NCBI GenBank assembly: GCA_016712745.1
Contig: JADJQN010000001.1
Coordinates: 868,001-932,000, forward strand
Source of the DNA: Sandaracinaceae bacterium
Lineage (GTDB): Bacteria; Myxococcota_A; Polyangia; Polyangiales; JADJQN01
Direction of reading: 5' to 3'
DNA length: 64,000 nucleotides
In this document: one piece after another, positions 10,001 through 18,582 of the stretch
Layout: each line of letters begins with the position of its first letter
Position numbering within the stretch: the stretch's first letter is position 1
Made by a program: the position numbers and the translations under genes
Notes under the pieces: generated by a model
Database searches by the model: none
Told to the model about the DNA's origin: nothing
Seen by the model: only the letters and a program-made list of their open reading frames with translations

Positions 10001-10576
10001 ACTTGGCCGCACCTGATCAAGGTCTTTAATCTCGCCGCCCACGCGCACACGACGATAACCGTCGGCAAGTAGCGACTCGCGTACCGCCATGAATTGGTCG
10101 GCGTTCGCGACGCGCACCGGATACGTAACCAAAAGTCGCGCGTCTTTCGCCTGCGCCATCACCGTCGCGGCCGCGCTTTGCGCTGAATCGCGCGTCACGA
10201 GACGTGCACACGACGGACAATGCAACTCCGCCGCGCGCGCCCAGACGCCCTTTGCGTAGTCCGTGAGCTCCGTCATGGTACCGACGGTGGAGCGACTCGT
10301 CTTGACCGGCGCTTGGCGTTCGACGGCGATGCCAGCCGGCACGGGTTCGAGCTCGTCGACAGGCGGGCGCCCTAGGCGCTCTAAGAACTGACGCGCGTAG
10401 GCGCTAAAGCTCTCGACGTAACGACGCTGCCCCTCGGCGTACAAAGTACCGAAGGCGAGTGAAGATTTTCCGGCGCCAGACGGTCCAGCAATGGCGACGA
10501 GGGTTCCCGGTTCAAAGTCTAAATCGAGCGCGCGAAGGTTGTTGGTTCGCGCGCCACGCAAACGAGTCGAGCGCAT
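7004..10576 (-). CDS. uvrA: Double-length UvrA-like excinuclease ABC subunit A, N-terminal part
   Basis: DNA-damage-recognition ATPase of nucleotide excision repair, here in an unusually long form. Residues 1 to about 930 form one complete UvrA unit: Walker A GPSGAGKSS, zinc-finger CPSC and CAHC pairs, LSGGEAQR, LDEPTVGLHASD, then GVSGSGKSS, CEACKGEG/CPECGG, LSGGEAQR and LDEPTAGLHHDD. A Pro-rich linker leads into a second unit beginning at GAREHNLRDVS with Walker A GPSGSGKST. That unit is cut at the stop at 7004 and continues in the next entry. Together they would give four ABC domains and about 1818 residues. An Ala/Lys-rich insert (about residues 200-225) is probably a flexible linker. The start lies 27 bases from the divergent TPR gene. 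Confidence 0.9.
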   Translation of the reverse strand: MRSTRLRGARTNNLRALDLDFEPGTLVAIAGPSGAGKSSLAFGTLYAEGQRRYVESFSAYARQFLERLGRPPVDELEPVPAGIAVERQAPVKTSRSTVGTMTELTDYAKGVWARAAELHCPSCARLVTRDSAQSAAATVMAQAKDARLLVTYPVRVANADQFMAVRESLLADGYRRVRVGGEIKDLDQVRPSDVVGAGAAKKGAATKGAAKKAASHSTSKPTAKKGEGDVGPVSILEVIADRTVARDADKARLVEAIEMAMQRGAGRVDVVVEGKDTLRFSRALHCAHCDLSFRDATPGIFSFNSPIGACEICRGFGRTIGVDWERVLPDRRKTLAGGAIRPWTGKSTTWERKELVKHAKLASVPLDVPVEQLTEKQYEWLIEGDEKGWPKGWGGLRGWFAWLETRAYKMHVRVLLSRYRSYEKCEACQGTRLKQGAQNWKIEGKSITDFYATSVSAGLEFLERQAPKWQNDPATALVLRECTSRLRTLCEVGLEYLTLDRASRTLSGGEAQRVALTSALGSSLTGAMFVLDEPTVGLHASDVEKLFRVVRRLTEGENLALVVEHDPAFIAGADRVIELGPGAGELGGQVVFDGTPAALARAATATARALSHALPYKGERRKAKQFIRLFGATGHNLKNVDIQIPVGALTCVTGVSGSGKSSLILETLVPALSKALAGLGQETLPYAKLEGADLITDVVHVDQSPLGRTSRGNPATYLQIWDVLRKRFASQPLAKERGYGPGFFSFNVPGGRCEACKGEGAETIEMQFLADVTFSCPECGGKRFVGAALDVQVEGRNVADVLAMTAHEALTHFAGDKELEKRLAPLVSVGLSYLRLGQPLSTLSGGEAQRLKLAESLAEAKKGSLIVLDEPTAGLHHDDVSPLLEVLQALVDRGDTVIVVEHDLRVAAVSDYVIDLGPLAGERGGRIVAEGTPQEVARVKESLTAPYLARALGSEAPLPPPPPRAKSSVATSDRAGHITVQGAREHNLRDVSASVPREKLVVVTGPSGSGKSTLAFDVIHAEAQRRYLETLSPYARQYLPQLPRPNVDRVAGLPPSVSLEQRVTRGGANSTVATVTEIAHYLRLIYARAGLLHCPDCRVPIAPRQPGVLADDIRGRVGKKTSVTVLAPVVRARKGHHGPVFARASKEKITHALVDGKLMPITRGMKVERFKEHDIEFVIGDVQAGDANLR

Positions 10577-10603
10577 AGAGTCCGCCGATGATACGGTGAA
10601 TTA

Positions 10604-11644
10604 ATGAGGATCGTTGGTCGATTGGTGCTTCTAGGGCTCCTTCTCGGGGTGGCCAGTGTGGACATTCTGCGCGGCGAAAGCTCGGCTCAAGACGCGGTTC
10701 TCGAGGCGTATTTCGCGCACGCAGCCTCGGCACGACAACGCGGACAGCCGAGACGCGTGCGGATCTTTCTGCAGCGCGCAATCGCGCGTGCACCCGGCGA
10801 TGCGCGTGGCGTCTTGCAGCTGGGGGCGATCGTCTTGCCAACCGAACTTCCGCGCGCGCCGCTGTCGCCTGAGCAGCTCCGCGACGTTGCGCGCCTACGA
10901 GAAGCGATAGTCGTAGCGCTTGGGCCACCGGCGGTCCAAGACGCAGAAACTGCGCGCAGGCTCCGACGAATGGACGCATGGGCGGCCGCTGTGCACGGGC
11001 AGCTCGACACCGCGATCGAGGCTGCGAGCCGCGCCTGTGGGCGCCTCGATGATGAGACTGCACTGATGCTACGCAGGCTTTCGCGAGCGGCTGTGGAGCA
11101 GCAACAACTTCTTCAAGCCGACCGAGCTCTTGAGGGCGCGCGCCGCTGCGCCGCTGCATCGGTCGAAGCTGTTTGGGAACTCGGGATTGTGCGTCTGGCT
11201 CGCGGACGCACCGCCGAAGCCGTGGCGCTCCTGCGCGAAGTCGTGCAGCGAAAACCCGGTGACCTGCATGCACTTCGAGACCTTGCTGGCGCACTGCTGG
11301 CATCGGGCGACGCAGCAGACGCGCTGCGTCTCTACGCGGACGTCGCTGCACAATGCCCCCGCGAGGCGCGCTGCGAGCTCGACTTAGCCCGCGCTGCGCT
11401 TGAAGCACGGGCCTACGACCAAGCGCTCGCAGCGTGCGCCCGCGCGCGAACCATCGCGGTGGCCAACGACCCTGAACCATCGCTCGTGCTGGCCGCGATC
11501 CACCTCGGTCGAAACGCACGACGCGAGGCAATCGATGCATTTCGCGACGCTTTACAACGCGCACCCGGCAATGCGCGGGCGGCCGAGGGGCTGCGCAATC
11601 TCGAAAGCGCGCCGGCCACTGGCGAGTCGGCGAACCCGCGTTAG
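10604..11644 (+). CDS. TPR-repeat protein with N-terminal membrane anchor
   Basis: A 346-residue protein. Residues 4-20 (VGRLVLLGLLLGVASV) form a signal peptide or anchor, and the rest is Ala/Arg/Leu-rich tetratricopeptide helices. Consensus-like repeats include QRKPGDLHALRDLAGALLASGD and the C-terminal FRDALQRAPGNARAAEGL. TPRs are protein-interaction scaffolds; no catalytic domain is visible. It is divergent from uvrA with only 27 bases between starts and is followed 9 bases later by a membrane protein, suggesting co-transcription. The role is unknown; a periplasmic scaffold is the best inference. Confidence 0.8.
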   Translation: MRIVGRLVLLGLLLGVASVDILRGESSAQDAVLEAYFAHAASARQRGQPRRVRIFLQRAIARAPGDARGVLQLGAIVLPTELPRAPLSPEQLRDVARLREAIVVALGPPAVQDAETARRLRRMDAWAAAVHGQLDTAIEAASRACGRLDDETALMLRRLSRAAVEQQQLLQADRALEGARRCAAASVEAVWELGIVRLARGRTAEAVALLREVVQRKPGDLHALRDLAGALLASGDAADALRLYADVAAQCPREARCELDLARAALEARAYDQALAACARARTIAVANDPEPSLVLAAIHLGRNARREAIDAFRDALQRAPGNARAAEGLRNLESAPATGESANPR

Positions 11645-11653
11645 AATAGCCCA

Positions 11654-12574
11654 ATGTCTTTCGGCCGCACTTGGATAATCGCGCTCGTGCTCAGCGCGTG
11701 GGGTGCGAGCGTGGTTCGCGCGCAAGAACCGCCGGCCGCCGACGCGCCCACGATCCCGCAAGTACCAGAAGGCTATCAGGAGTCCGTCCCGGAGCCGCCC
11801 GCGACCGACATTCCGCCGCCGCCTGCGCCGGCGCCACAAACCTCCGTCGGCCCGCGCGTAGCCCTGCCTCGTGTCGCAGACGTCGAGAGCGAGGGATTTC
11901 GCATTCCCTCGCGCATTCTCACTCGCTTGCACGCGCTTGACCGCGACATGATGGCTCTTTCGATGCGCGGCGACACGCACGTCGTCGATGGCATCTTGTC
12001 CATGGTGACTGGCGGCGCTTCCATCGCATTCGGTGCCCTTTACGCCAATGCCTCGACAAGCAGCAACGCGATGGCGACTTATCTCTATATCTACGGCGCG
12101 GGCAGCATCGGACGCGGCGTGTTGCAGCTCACCGTCACACCAACCATCGGTGACTCGGCAATTCGCTACGGACACATGCCCATGACGTCGGTTGCGGAGG
12201 TTCGTGCACGCTTGCAGTTCGGGGAAGACGCGCTTGAGTCGCTCGCGGACCGCAGTCGCATCGCGCGCATTCTCGACGCATCGATCAGCATGGCGACCGG
12301 CCTTGCGTTCATTCCCTTTTATCTCGGGCCGCGAGATTTCAAGTTCACTGAGTTTCTCGACTACTTCGTGTTGATCGGGGCAAGCATTTCGATCGTAAGC
12401 GGCGTGATCACACTAATTACCCGCTCGGACGCGGAGCGGCGCTGGAGCGCATACTCGGAGCTGCGCGATGGATTGCGCGAGCAACGCTTACAGGAACGCA
12501 GTCGCATTCGCGCGGATCTAACGGCTATGCCGCTTCCCGGTGGCGCAGCCATCGGCGTATCAGGGACGTTTTAG
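11654..12574 (+). CDS. Hypothetical membrane protein with signal peptide
   Basis: Not recognised. 306 residues with a clear signal peptide (cleavage probable after VVRA), a Pro/Ala-rich segment (about 20-75), then hydrophobic stretches around SMVTGGASIAFGALYA, FIPFYL and FVLIGASISIVSGVITLI, giving several likely membrane helices. The C-terminal 45 residues are Arg-rich and probably soluble. It follows the TPR gene by 9 bases and ends 97 bases before a secreted surface protein, so all three may serve the envelope. Similar Pro-rich exported proteins are common in Myxococcota, but no family assignment can be made here. Confidence 0.7.
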   Translation: MSFGRTWIIALVLSAWGASVVRAQEPPAADAPTIPQVPEGYQESVPEPPATDIPPPPAPAPQTSVGPRVALPRVADVESEGFRIPSRILTRLHALDRDMMALSMRGDTHVVDGILSMVTGGASIAFGALYANASTSSNAMATYLYIYGAGSIGRGVLQLTVTPTIGDSAIRYGHMPMTSVAEVRARLQFGEDALESLADRSRIARILDASISMATGLAFIPFYLGPRDFKFTEFLDYFVLIGASISIVSGVITLITRSDAERRWSAYSELRDGLREQRLQERSRIRADLTAMPLPGGAAIGVSGTF

Positions 12575-12671
12575 GCCCTTAAATCTAGGTTCTCGTCGCC
12601 TTTACAAGGGCGGATCCCGAGGCCATGCTTCGCCGCGTTTGGCCCAATTGATCTTATTTGGAGGTATCGCG

Positions 12672-15296
12672 ATGCGCGGTCAGGTCCGCCTTTTCTTGTC
12701 CCTTGTCGGCGTGCTCGGCGCGCTTCCCTCGGCCGCTCAGGCTTTGTCACTGACGTCGGAAGGCGGCTTCGAGTTCGACGTTTCGACCACCGACGGCACA
12801 ATGACCGACGGCACGAGCGATACCTACGACAGTTGTTACTCGCTCAACGTTACTGTTGACGGACACACCACGCGTTACAACGCCGGGTCTGCCGCCGTCG
12901 GCATGAGTTTGGACGGACGCCAGATTGAGCTCCCCGAAGCTATGGTTGGCACTGCGGCCGCGCGTCGTTTAATTTACGTGCCCCTAACAGACGGCAACTA
13001 CGCGCGCTACCTCGACATCGTTCGCAATCCCACCGCGTCAACGATGAACGCTACGATCAACATCGCGGGCAACATGGGCAGCGACTCGGATACCGTGCTC
13101 TACGCGGATTCGAGCGGCGACCTTACTGCGGATGTTTCCGATTCGTGGTTCGGCACGGACGACTCGATGGATGGGGCGGGCGACACGACTGCTGCGCACG
13201 TCTTCCAAGGCAGCACGCCACGCACGCGCGTAGCTACGGTCACGCGCTCGAACGACAATCTGAGCTGGAGCTTCGCGGTGTCGATTCCGGCTGGCGGTAG
13301 TGTTGCGATTCTCACGTACGCGATTCAGGCGACGAACCGCACGGATGCGACGACTGAAGCGACGATGCTTGCGGACCCGCCTGACCAGGCGCTCGTCGGA
13401 CTCGACGAGTACATCGACGACATCATCAATTTCAGCTTCGCCATCCCCGGCGCTCCGAGCATCCGCTTTACGAGCGTGTACACCTCCGACGAAGGCCAAG
13501 AGATCGCCGTCATGGCTGAAGTTGTCGACGCCGAAGGCGACCCCGTCACATTTTCGTGGGACACCGATGACAACGGAACGTTCGGCGAGCTCACGGGCAT
13601 GACGTCGTACACAATCGCCGGCGATACGACCGATGGCCCAGGCCTGCGACGCGTCGGCATCACCGCCACGGATGGGACCAACTCCCTCACGCGCTATCGC
13701 AGCATTTCGATTCGTAATCTCGCGCCCGTGATTGAATCCACACCCGAGATTAACGTCACCGGCATCGACGCCGACTATCAATATCAGATCCGCGCGTTCG
13801 ACCCCGCCGGCGACCGCGACACGCTCTCGTACACAATCACCACAGGCCCCTCACGGATGAGCGTCAGCGCGGCTGGTGTCGTCTCGTGGATCCCCGAGAG
13901 TCGCGACGTGACCGCGACCGATCATCCGGTGCACGTCGCCGTTGCCGTTAGCGACGAAGACATGGGCTCGACCACGCAAGAGTGGGACCTTACGGTTCTT
14001 GCAAATCACGCGCCCACGAATCCGGTCCTCGTGTACCCGACTGAAAATGCGGGCGTGCGCGAAACGACTCCGCGCCTCGTCGTGCAAAACTCGACCGACA
14101 CCGACCTGGAAACGGTCCAGTACCAGTTCCAAATCGACACGGTGGACACGTTCGACTCGCCGGCGTTGCAAGACTCGGGCTGGGTCGATGAGTCGCCGGC
14201 ACTTTCGTTCTGGTACGTGACGACCCCGCTGACGCCCGCCACCTATTACGTGTGGCGTGCGCGCGCGACCGACGGAACGCTCAACACGGTCTGGCGCACT
14301 GGCCACTTCTACGTCGTTCCGGATCATGTGGACATTCCCGATATGGGCATGAGCGTGGCGGATGGCGGCATCGACCTGGGTGTTTCACCGACGCCACCCG
14401 GTGACGACGGCGGCTGCAGCGTGAGCCACGCCGGAAGCCACCGGGGCATTGGCGTATTCATCGCGCTGTTCGCGATCGTTGCGTTGCTCGTCGCACGCAA
14501 GAAGGCAGCCTCTGCTTGGTTGGTCGCCCTGCTTGCACTGCAACTCGCATCGGTCAGCGCAGCTAGTGCGCAGACGCCCACAAGCACCCCGCCGTCCGAG
14601 ACCCCGGCGGCGTCGCCCCTCCCCGAAGCCGCACAACCGGACGCGCCCGCATCGTCCACCGATTCTTCGATCACGGAGACGCAGGACGAAGTAGATGCGA
14701 TGCCCACCACCAACGTTGCCGCGAACGACGCGCTGGCGGAACCCGAAGATGCGACCATCGTCGTCGATACCGACGAGCGTCCCGAAGGCAGCCTCTCGCA
14801 CCGACATCAGGTGGGCATCCGAATCGGCGCAGGCATGGGCGGCCTCTTCGCAGTAAAGTACGGCGCCGGGCCGGCGTGCAGCGATGACGTTGGTGAATCC
14901 ACATGCCGACGAGCAAGCGTCCCGACGCTCGATGCCGAAGTCTCGTTTGCGTTTACGGATGTGGTTGAAGTATCGGCCCTCGCGCGCTTCGGTCTTTCGG
15001 CGAATATCGCGTCCGATGCAAAACCGCTCATTTTCGGACTGGGCATTCGCGCTTACGCAAACGCGCACGGCAACTTCAAGTTCTTTGTTGGCGGTCGTCT
15101 CATGATCGACATCCAGAATTCGACGACGCCTAACTGGAACAGCGTTGACCTCGGCGCGCGCGGCGAAGGCGGTTTCAACGTCGACTTCATTCGCTGGGCA
15201 GGCGTTTACGTGCAGCTCGGAGCAGGCATTCAGATATTGAATGGCCTCTACTTCATGGGCGACGTAACGGGCGGCATCCAAGCTCGCTTTCCGTAG
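12672..15296 (+). CDS. Secreted Ig/cadherin-like protein with internal MYXO-CTERM-like segment and C-terminal beta-barrel
   Basis: An 874-residue exported protein. The start is ATG 12672, preceded by GGAGG at 12659-12663 and followed by a good signal peptide (LSLVGVLGALPSAAQA); an earlier in-frame codon is unlikely. Residues about 25-250 form an unassigned domain. About 265-550 look like PKD/cadherin- and putative-Ig-like domains. Around residue 582 comes GGCS, a hydrophobic span (about 593-611) and RKK, the tripartite layout of MYXO-CTERM sorting signals. Those signals normally end a protein. Here a second signal-like hydrophobic stretch ending ASAQ, a Pro/Ala/Thr linker and a barrel-like domain (about 711-874, ending in aromatic IQARFP) follow in frame. 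A fusion of two genes is inferred. Confidence 0.8.
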   Translation: MRGQVRLFLSLVGVLGALPSAAQALSLTSEGGFEFDVSTTDGTMTDGTSDTYDSCYSLNVTVDGHTTRYNAGSAAVGMSLDGRQIELPEAMVGTAAARRLIYVPLTDGNYARYLDIVRNPTASTMNATINIAGNMGSDSDTVLYADSSGDLTADVSDSWFGTDDSMDGAGDTTAAHVFQGSTPRTRVATVTRSNDNLSWSFAVSIPAGGSVAILTYAIQATNRTDATTEATMLADPPDQALVGLDEYIDDIINFSFAIPGAPSIRFTSVYTSDEGQEIAVMAEVVDAEGDPVTFSWDTDDNGTFGELTGMTSYTIAGDTTDGPGLRRVGITATDGTNSLTRYRSISIRNLAPVIESTPEINVTGIDADYQYQIRAFDPAGDRDTLSYTITTGPSRMSVSAAGVVSWIPESRDVTATDHPVHVAVAVSDEDMGSTTQEWDLTVLANHAPTNPVLVYPTENAGVRETTPRLVVQNSTDTDLETVQYQFQIDTVDTFDSPALQDSGWVDESPALSFWYVTTPLTPATYYVWRARATDGTLNTVWRTGHFYVVPDHVDIPDMGMSVADGGIDLGVSPTPPGDDGGCSVSHAGSHRGIGVFIALFAIVALLVARKKAASAWLVALLALQLASVSAASAQTPTSTPPSETPAASPLPEAAQPDAPASSTDSSITETQDEVDAMPTTNVAANDALAEPEDATIVVDTDERPEGSLSHRHQVGIRIGAGMGGLFAVKYGAGPACSDDVGESTCRRASVPTLDAEVSFAFTDVVEVSALARFGLSANIASDAKPLIFGLGIRAYANAHGNFKFFVGGRLMIDIQNSTTPNWNSVDLGARGEGGFNVDFIRWAGVYVQLGAGIQILNGLYFMGDVTGGIQARFP

Positions 15297-15318
15297 GCCC
15301 GAGCGGGGCGGCGAGCGT

Positions 15319-16467
15319 TCAGCGGGCGGCGAGCTGCGTCACGTTGCGGTCAGCGCTTCCCGTCCAAATTTGGTTTGGGCGGAAGATGCGATTGTCTTCG
15401 AGCTGCTCGAGCCAGTGAGCGAGCCAGCCTGAGATGCGCGCGATGGCGAAGATGGGCGTGAACAAGTCCGTCGCGATGCCGAGCTTTGAGTAGAGAATAC
15501 CGGAATAGAAATCGACGTTCGGGTAAACACCTTTGGCACCCGTCAAGGTCGCCATTTGTTTTTCGAGCTCAGTTGCCATGCCGTAGTCCGGTGTAGCGCC
15601 GAACTTAGCGAAGACTTGCATCGACAGGTTTTGCAAGATGGACGCGCGCGGATCTTTGACCTTGTACTCGCGATGGCCAAAGCCAGATATTTTGGCCTTT
15701 TTCGCGAGCCGGTCCTCCGCCCAAGCGCGAATCGTGTCGGGCGAGCTCGCGGGAATCGTCGCGATCATTTTCAGCACTTCTTCGTTCGCGCCGCCGTGAA
15801 GCGGACCCGAGAGAGCGCCGATGGCCGACGCCATCGTCGTCGACGGATCTGCGAGGGTCGAGCCTGTCACGCGCGCCGCGAACGTCGACGCGTTCATTTG
15901 ATGCTCGGCGTGCAGGACTAGCGCCACGTCCATCGTGTGCGCCACCAACGCGTCGGGCTCCTTGCCGTCGAGCATGTAAAGGAAGTTTGCGGCGTGAGCG
16001 AGGGCGCTGTTGGGCGAGATCGGCTCTTTGCCGGATCGCACGCGCTCCCATGCAGCCACGATTGTGGGAAGCTTCGCCACGAGCTGAATCGCCGCGTCGC
16101 GGCGGAATGCTGCACTCTTCTGATGATCACCGTGAATGTGCGCAGCAAGCGACGACACGCCGATGCTTAGAGCCGTCATGGGATGCGTGGTGGCTGGCAA
16201 CGATTTCAATGTCCCGAGGACGGTCGCGGGCACGGCGCGCGCCTTCCTCAAAAGTGCATCGAAGGCAGCGAGCTCAGCGGCCTTTGGCAACTCACCAATC
16301 AAGAGGAGGTGCGCAACCTCTTCGTACGTGCACGACTCCGCCAACGCCTCAATCGGATATCCGCGATACTGCAACTTGCCGATCGATCCATCGAGGTAGC
16401 AGACGCTCGACTTCGCGCAGGGCACGCCTGCGAGGCCAGGAGAGTATTCGTAGGTCGTTTCGGACAT
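15319..16467 (-). CDS. gltA: Citrate synthase
   Basis: Condenses oxaloacetate and acetyl-CoA to citrate, the entry step of the TCA cycle. The hallmarks are complete: SGPLHGGANEEV (catalytic His), GFGHREYKVKDPRA (second His and binding Arg) and YPNVDFYSGI (catalytic Asp). At about 382 residues it matches the short bacterial citrate/2-methylcitrate synthase type, so 2-methylcitrate synthase activity is not excluded. ATG 16467 is preferred over the TTG at 16479 because GGAAAGG lies at a usable distance. It is the last gene of a leftward group with the YyaL-like gene 66 bases upstream. Confidence 0.95.
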   Translation of the reverse strand: MSETTYEYSPGLAGVPCAKSSVCYLDGSIGKLQYRGYPIEALAESCTYEEVAHLLLIGELPKAAELAAFDALLRKARAVPATVLGTLKSLPATTHPMTALSIGVSSLAAHIHGDHQKSAAFRRDAAIQLVAKLPTIVAAWERVRSGKEPISPNSALAHAANFLYMLDGKEPDALVAHTMDVALVLHAEHQMNASTFAARVTGSTLADPSTTMASAIGALSGPLHGGANEEVLKMIATIPASSPDTIRAWAEDRLAKKAKISGFGHREYKVKDPRASILQNLSMQVFAKFGATPDYGMATELEKQMATLTGAKGVYPNVDFYSGILYSKLGIATDLFTPIFAIARISGWLAHWLEQLEDNRIFRPNQIWTGSADRNVTQLAAR

Positions 16468-16533
16468 GAAAATCGTCAACCTTTCCGCTGTGGAGCGCGA
16501 AAGCTAACCGTCTCCGAGTTCAACGACAAGCTC

Positions 16534-18582
16534 TTAGAGCAGCATTCGCAGCGCCAAGGGATCGGTCACGGGCATACTGCACGTCCGTCCCTTGCAGACA
16601 TACGCAGTCGCACGCCCTTCGTGTTGTGAGCGATTGCCGATCAGCTCGCCCACAAGCCCTGCAATAGCGCCTGATCCCGGGGGCACAATCACAAGCGCGC
16701 GGTTTGGAACGTAGCTCGCCCGCACCTCAGCGCACAGCGTGCGCACGTCAGCGTCGCGGGGGTTGCCAACAATAACGACTTCGGTTGCGCCCTCTCGATA
16801 GCGGGATAAGGCCGAGAGCAGATTGCCAAATCCAAACGGATTGTCGAGAGCCTGCGTCGTGAGCTTTTGCAAGGTGGATTCCGCTTTGGCGACGAGCGAC
16901 GTGTCGCCGTTGAATACGCTCAAGCGCAGTAGCGCGTGACACATCGACGAGATGCCTGACGGCACGGCGCTATCGTAAGGGTCCGTTACGCGAACAAGTA
17001 GGTCAGCGGCATCTTTGTGCGAATAGAAAAGCGTATTTTCAGATTCGTCCCAAAAACGCGCGAGCGCTGCCGCGACGAGCTCGCTCGCAAATCCAAGCGA
17101 AGATGCGTCGGCTGTATTCTCGTAAACATCGAGTGCCGCATTGGCCAAGTCGGCGTAGTCATCGAGGAAGGCATCGATTTTGGCGACTCCGTCCTTGTAG
17201 ATGCGTCGCAGGCCGCCCGCGTGCCAAAGCTTGCTTCGCGCGAAGGCGAGCGCTTGTTTCGCTACGTCGAGGAATTCGACCTCGTCGAACGCCCCGCCCG
17301 CTTCCGCGAAGGCCCCGATCATCAGGCCGTTCCATGAGGCAATCACTTTTTCATCGAGAAAAGGTTTAATGCGCTTCTCACGCGCATCGAAGAGAGCCTT
17401 CGTTGCCCGGTCGATGACTTGCTCCACGTGCTCGGCGCTCGCACCGATTTCCTTCGCAACGTCATCGAAGCTGCGATGACGCGTCAGAATGCTCGCCCCG
17501 TGTTCGAAGTTCGCACGCTCGGTCACGCCGAAGAACATGGCCGCAATCCGACCATCGCTTTCGCCCAAAGTCTCCCTGAGCTCGGCTTGCGTCCACACGA
17601 AGAACCTGCCCTCGTGGCCTTCGCTATCCGCGTCCTGCGTCGAGTAGAATGCGCCTTCCGGCGAGCGCATTTCGCGCATGACGTAGCGAAGAGTGTCGCG
17701 CGCGGTGGCGCGATAGACCTCGGCCTTGTTGATACGCCAGGCGTCCACATAAAGACGCGCGAGTAGCGCATTGTCGTAGAGCATCTTCTCGAAGTGCGGC
17801 ACGAGCCACTCGGTGTCCGTCGAGTAGCGGTGAAAGCCGCCGCCGATCTGATCGTAGATTCCGCCGGCCCGCATCGCGCGTAGCGAATGAAAGACGCTCT
17901 CGCCGAGCGTCTCGTTTCCAGTCTCCCGCGCCGCGCGCAGAAGGACATCGTGGTTCATCGTGTTGGGAAACTTAGGCGACTGCCCGAAGCCACCGTGTAG
18001 GGTGTCGATACGGCGGTCTAGCTTTTGCGCCACGGTCGCTAAAAAATCCGCAGGCGCATCCGCAGACTCTGTGCTTGGACCGGTGATTTTAGCGATGGCA
18101 GCCGTGATGTCGCGCGCGCTGTCATCGACGTCCGAACGACGATTGACGTACGCGTCGTGTATGCCGTGCAACAGGGTTTGAAAGCTAGGCATTCCGTAAC
18201 GCTCGACAGGCGAAAAATACGTGCCGCCGAAAAACGGCTTGAGGTCGGGGGTCAGAAAGACCGTGAGCGGCCAGCCACCGCTGCGTCCCATCAGCTGCAC
18301 GACCAGTTGATAAACGTGATCAACGTCGGGCCGCTCTTCACGGTCGACTTTTATGTTCACGAAATGCTCGTTCATGATCGCTGCGGTCTGCGCGTCTTCA
18401 AACGATTCACGCTCCATCACATGACACCAGTGGCAAGCGCTGTACCCGATCGATAAGCAAATGGGCTTGTTGAGCTCACGGGAGCGCGAAAACGCCTCCT
18501 CGCCCCACGGATACCAATCCACAGGATTGTGGGCGTGTTGCCTCAAATAGGGTGACGACTCCGCGAGAAGGCGATTGCTCAC
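16534..18582 (-). CDS. Thioredoxin-domain protein of the YyaL/DUF255 (SSP411) family
   Basis: A 682-residue member of the YyaL/spermatogenesis-associated protein 20 family: an N-terminal thioredoxin-like DUF255 domain (about 1-165) and a C-terminal alpha/alpha-toroid resembling glycan epimerases. ESSPYLRQHAHNPVDWYPWGEEAF and SACHWCHVM (redox pair Cys50/Cys53) are the family signatures. NPFGFGN and the C-terminal CKGRTCSMPV also fit. The start is GTG 18582 because it overlaps the stop of the upstream gene (GTGA) and places the family N-terminus correctly; the longer reading upstream is non-homologous. The biochemical role of the family is unsettled. The operon context with thioredoxin-rhodanese suggests redox or sulfur chemistry. 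Confidence 0.9.
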   Translation of the reverse strand: MSNRLLAESSPYLRQHAHNPVDWYPWGEEAFSRSRELNKPICLSIGYSACHWCHVMERESFEDAQTAAIMNEHFVNIKVDREERPDVDHVYQLVVQLMGRSGGWPLTVFLTPDLKPFFGGTYFSPVERYGMPSFQTLLHGIHDAYVNRRSDVDDSARDITAAIAKITGPSTESADAPADFLATVAQKLDRRIDTLHGGFGQSPKFPNTMNHDVLLRAARETGNETLGESVFHSLRAMRAGGIYDQIGGGFHRYSTDTEWLVPHFEKMLYDNALLARLYVDAWRINKAEVYRATARDTLRYVMREMRSPEGAFYSTQDADSEGHEGRFFVWTQAELRETLGESDGRIAAMFFGVTERANFEHGASILTRHRSFDDVAKEIGASAEHVEQVIDRATKALFDAREKRIKPFLDEKVIASWNGLMIGAFAEAGGAFDEVEFLDVAKQALAFARSKLWHAGGLRRIYKDGVAKIDAFLDDYADLANAALDVYENTADASSLGFASELVAAALARFWDESENTLFYSHKDAADLLVRVTDPYDSAVPSGISSMCHALLRLSVFNGDTSLVAKAESTLQKLTTQALDNPFGFGNLLSALSRYREGATEVVIVGNPRDADVRTLCAEVRASYVPNRALVIVPPGSGAIAGLVGELIGNRSQHEGRATAYVCKGRTCSMPVTDPLALRMLL

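Noticed and set aside
8141..10072. 643-residue plus-strand reading frame inside uvrA
   Set aside because: It is the antisense shadow of the well-supported uvrA frame; its sequence is Arg/Ala-rich with no recognisable motif.
12540..12671. Earlier start for the MYXO-CTERM/barrel protein
   Set aside because: It would put 44 polar residues before the signal peptide; ATG 12672 has a strong GGAGG ribosome-binding site.
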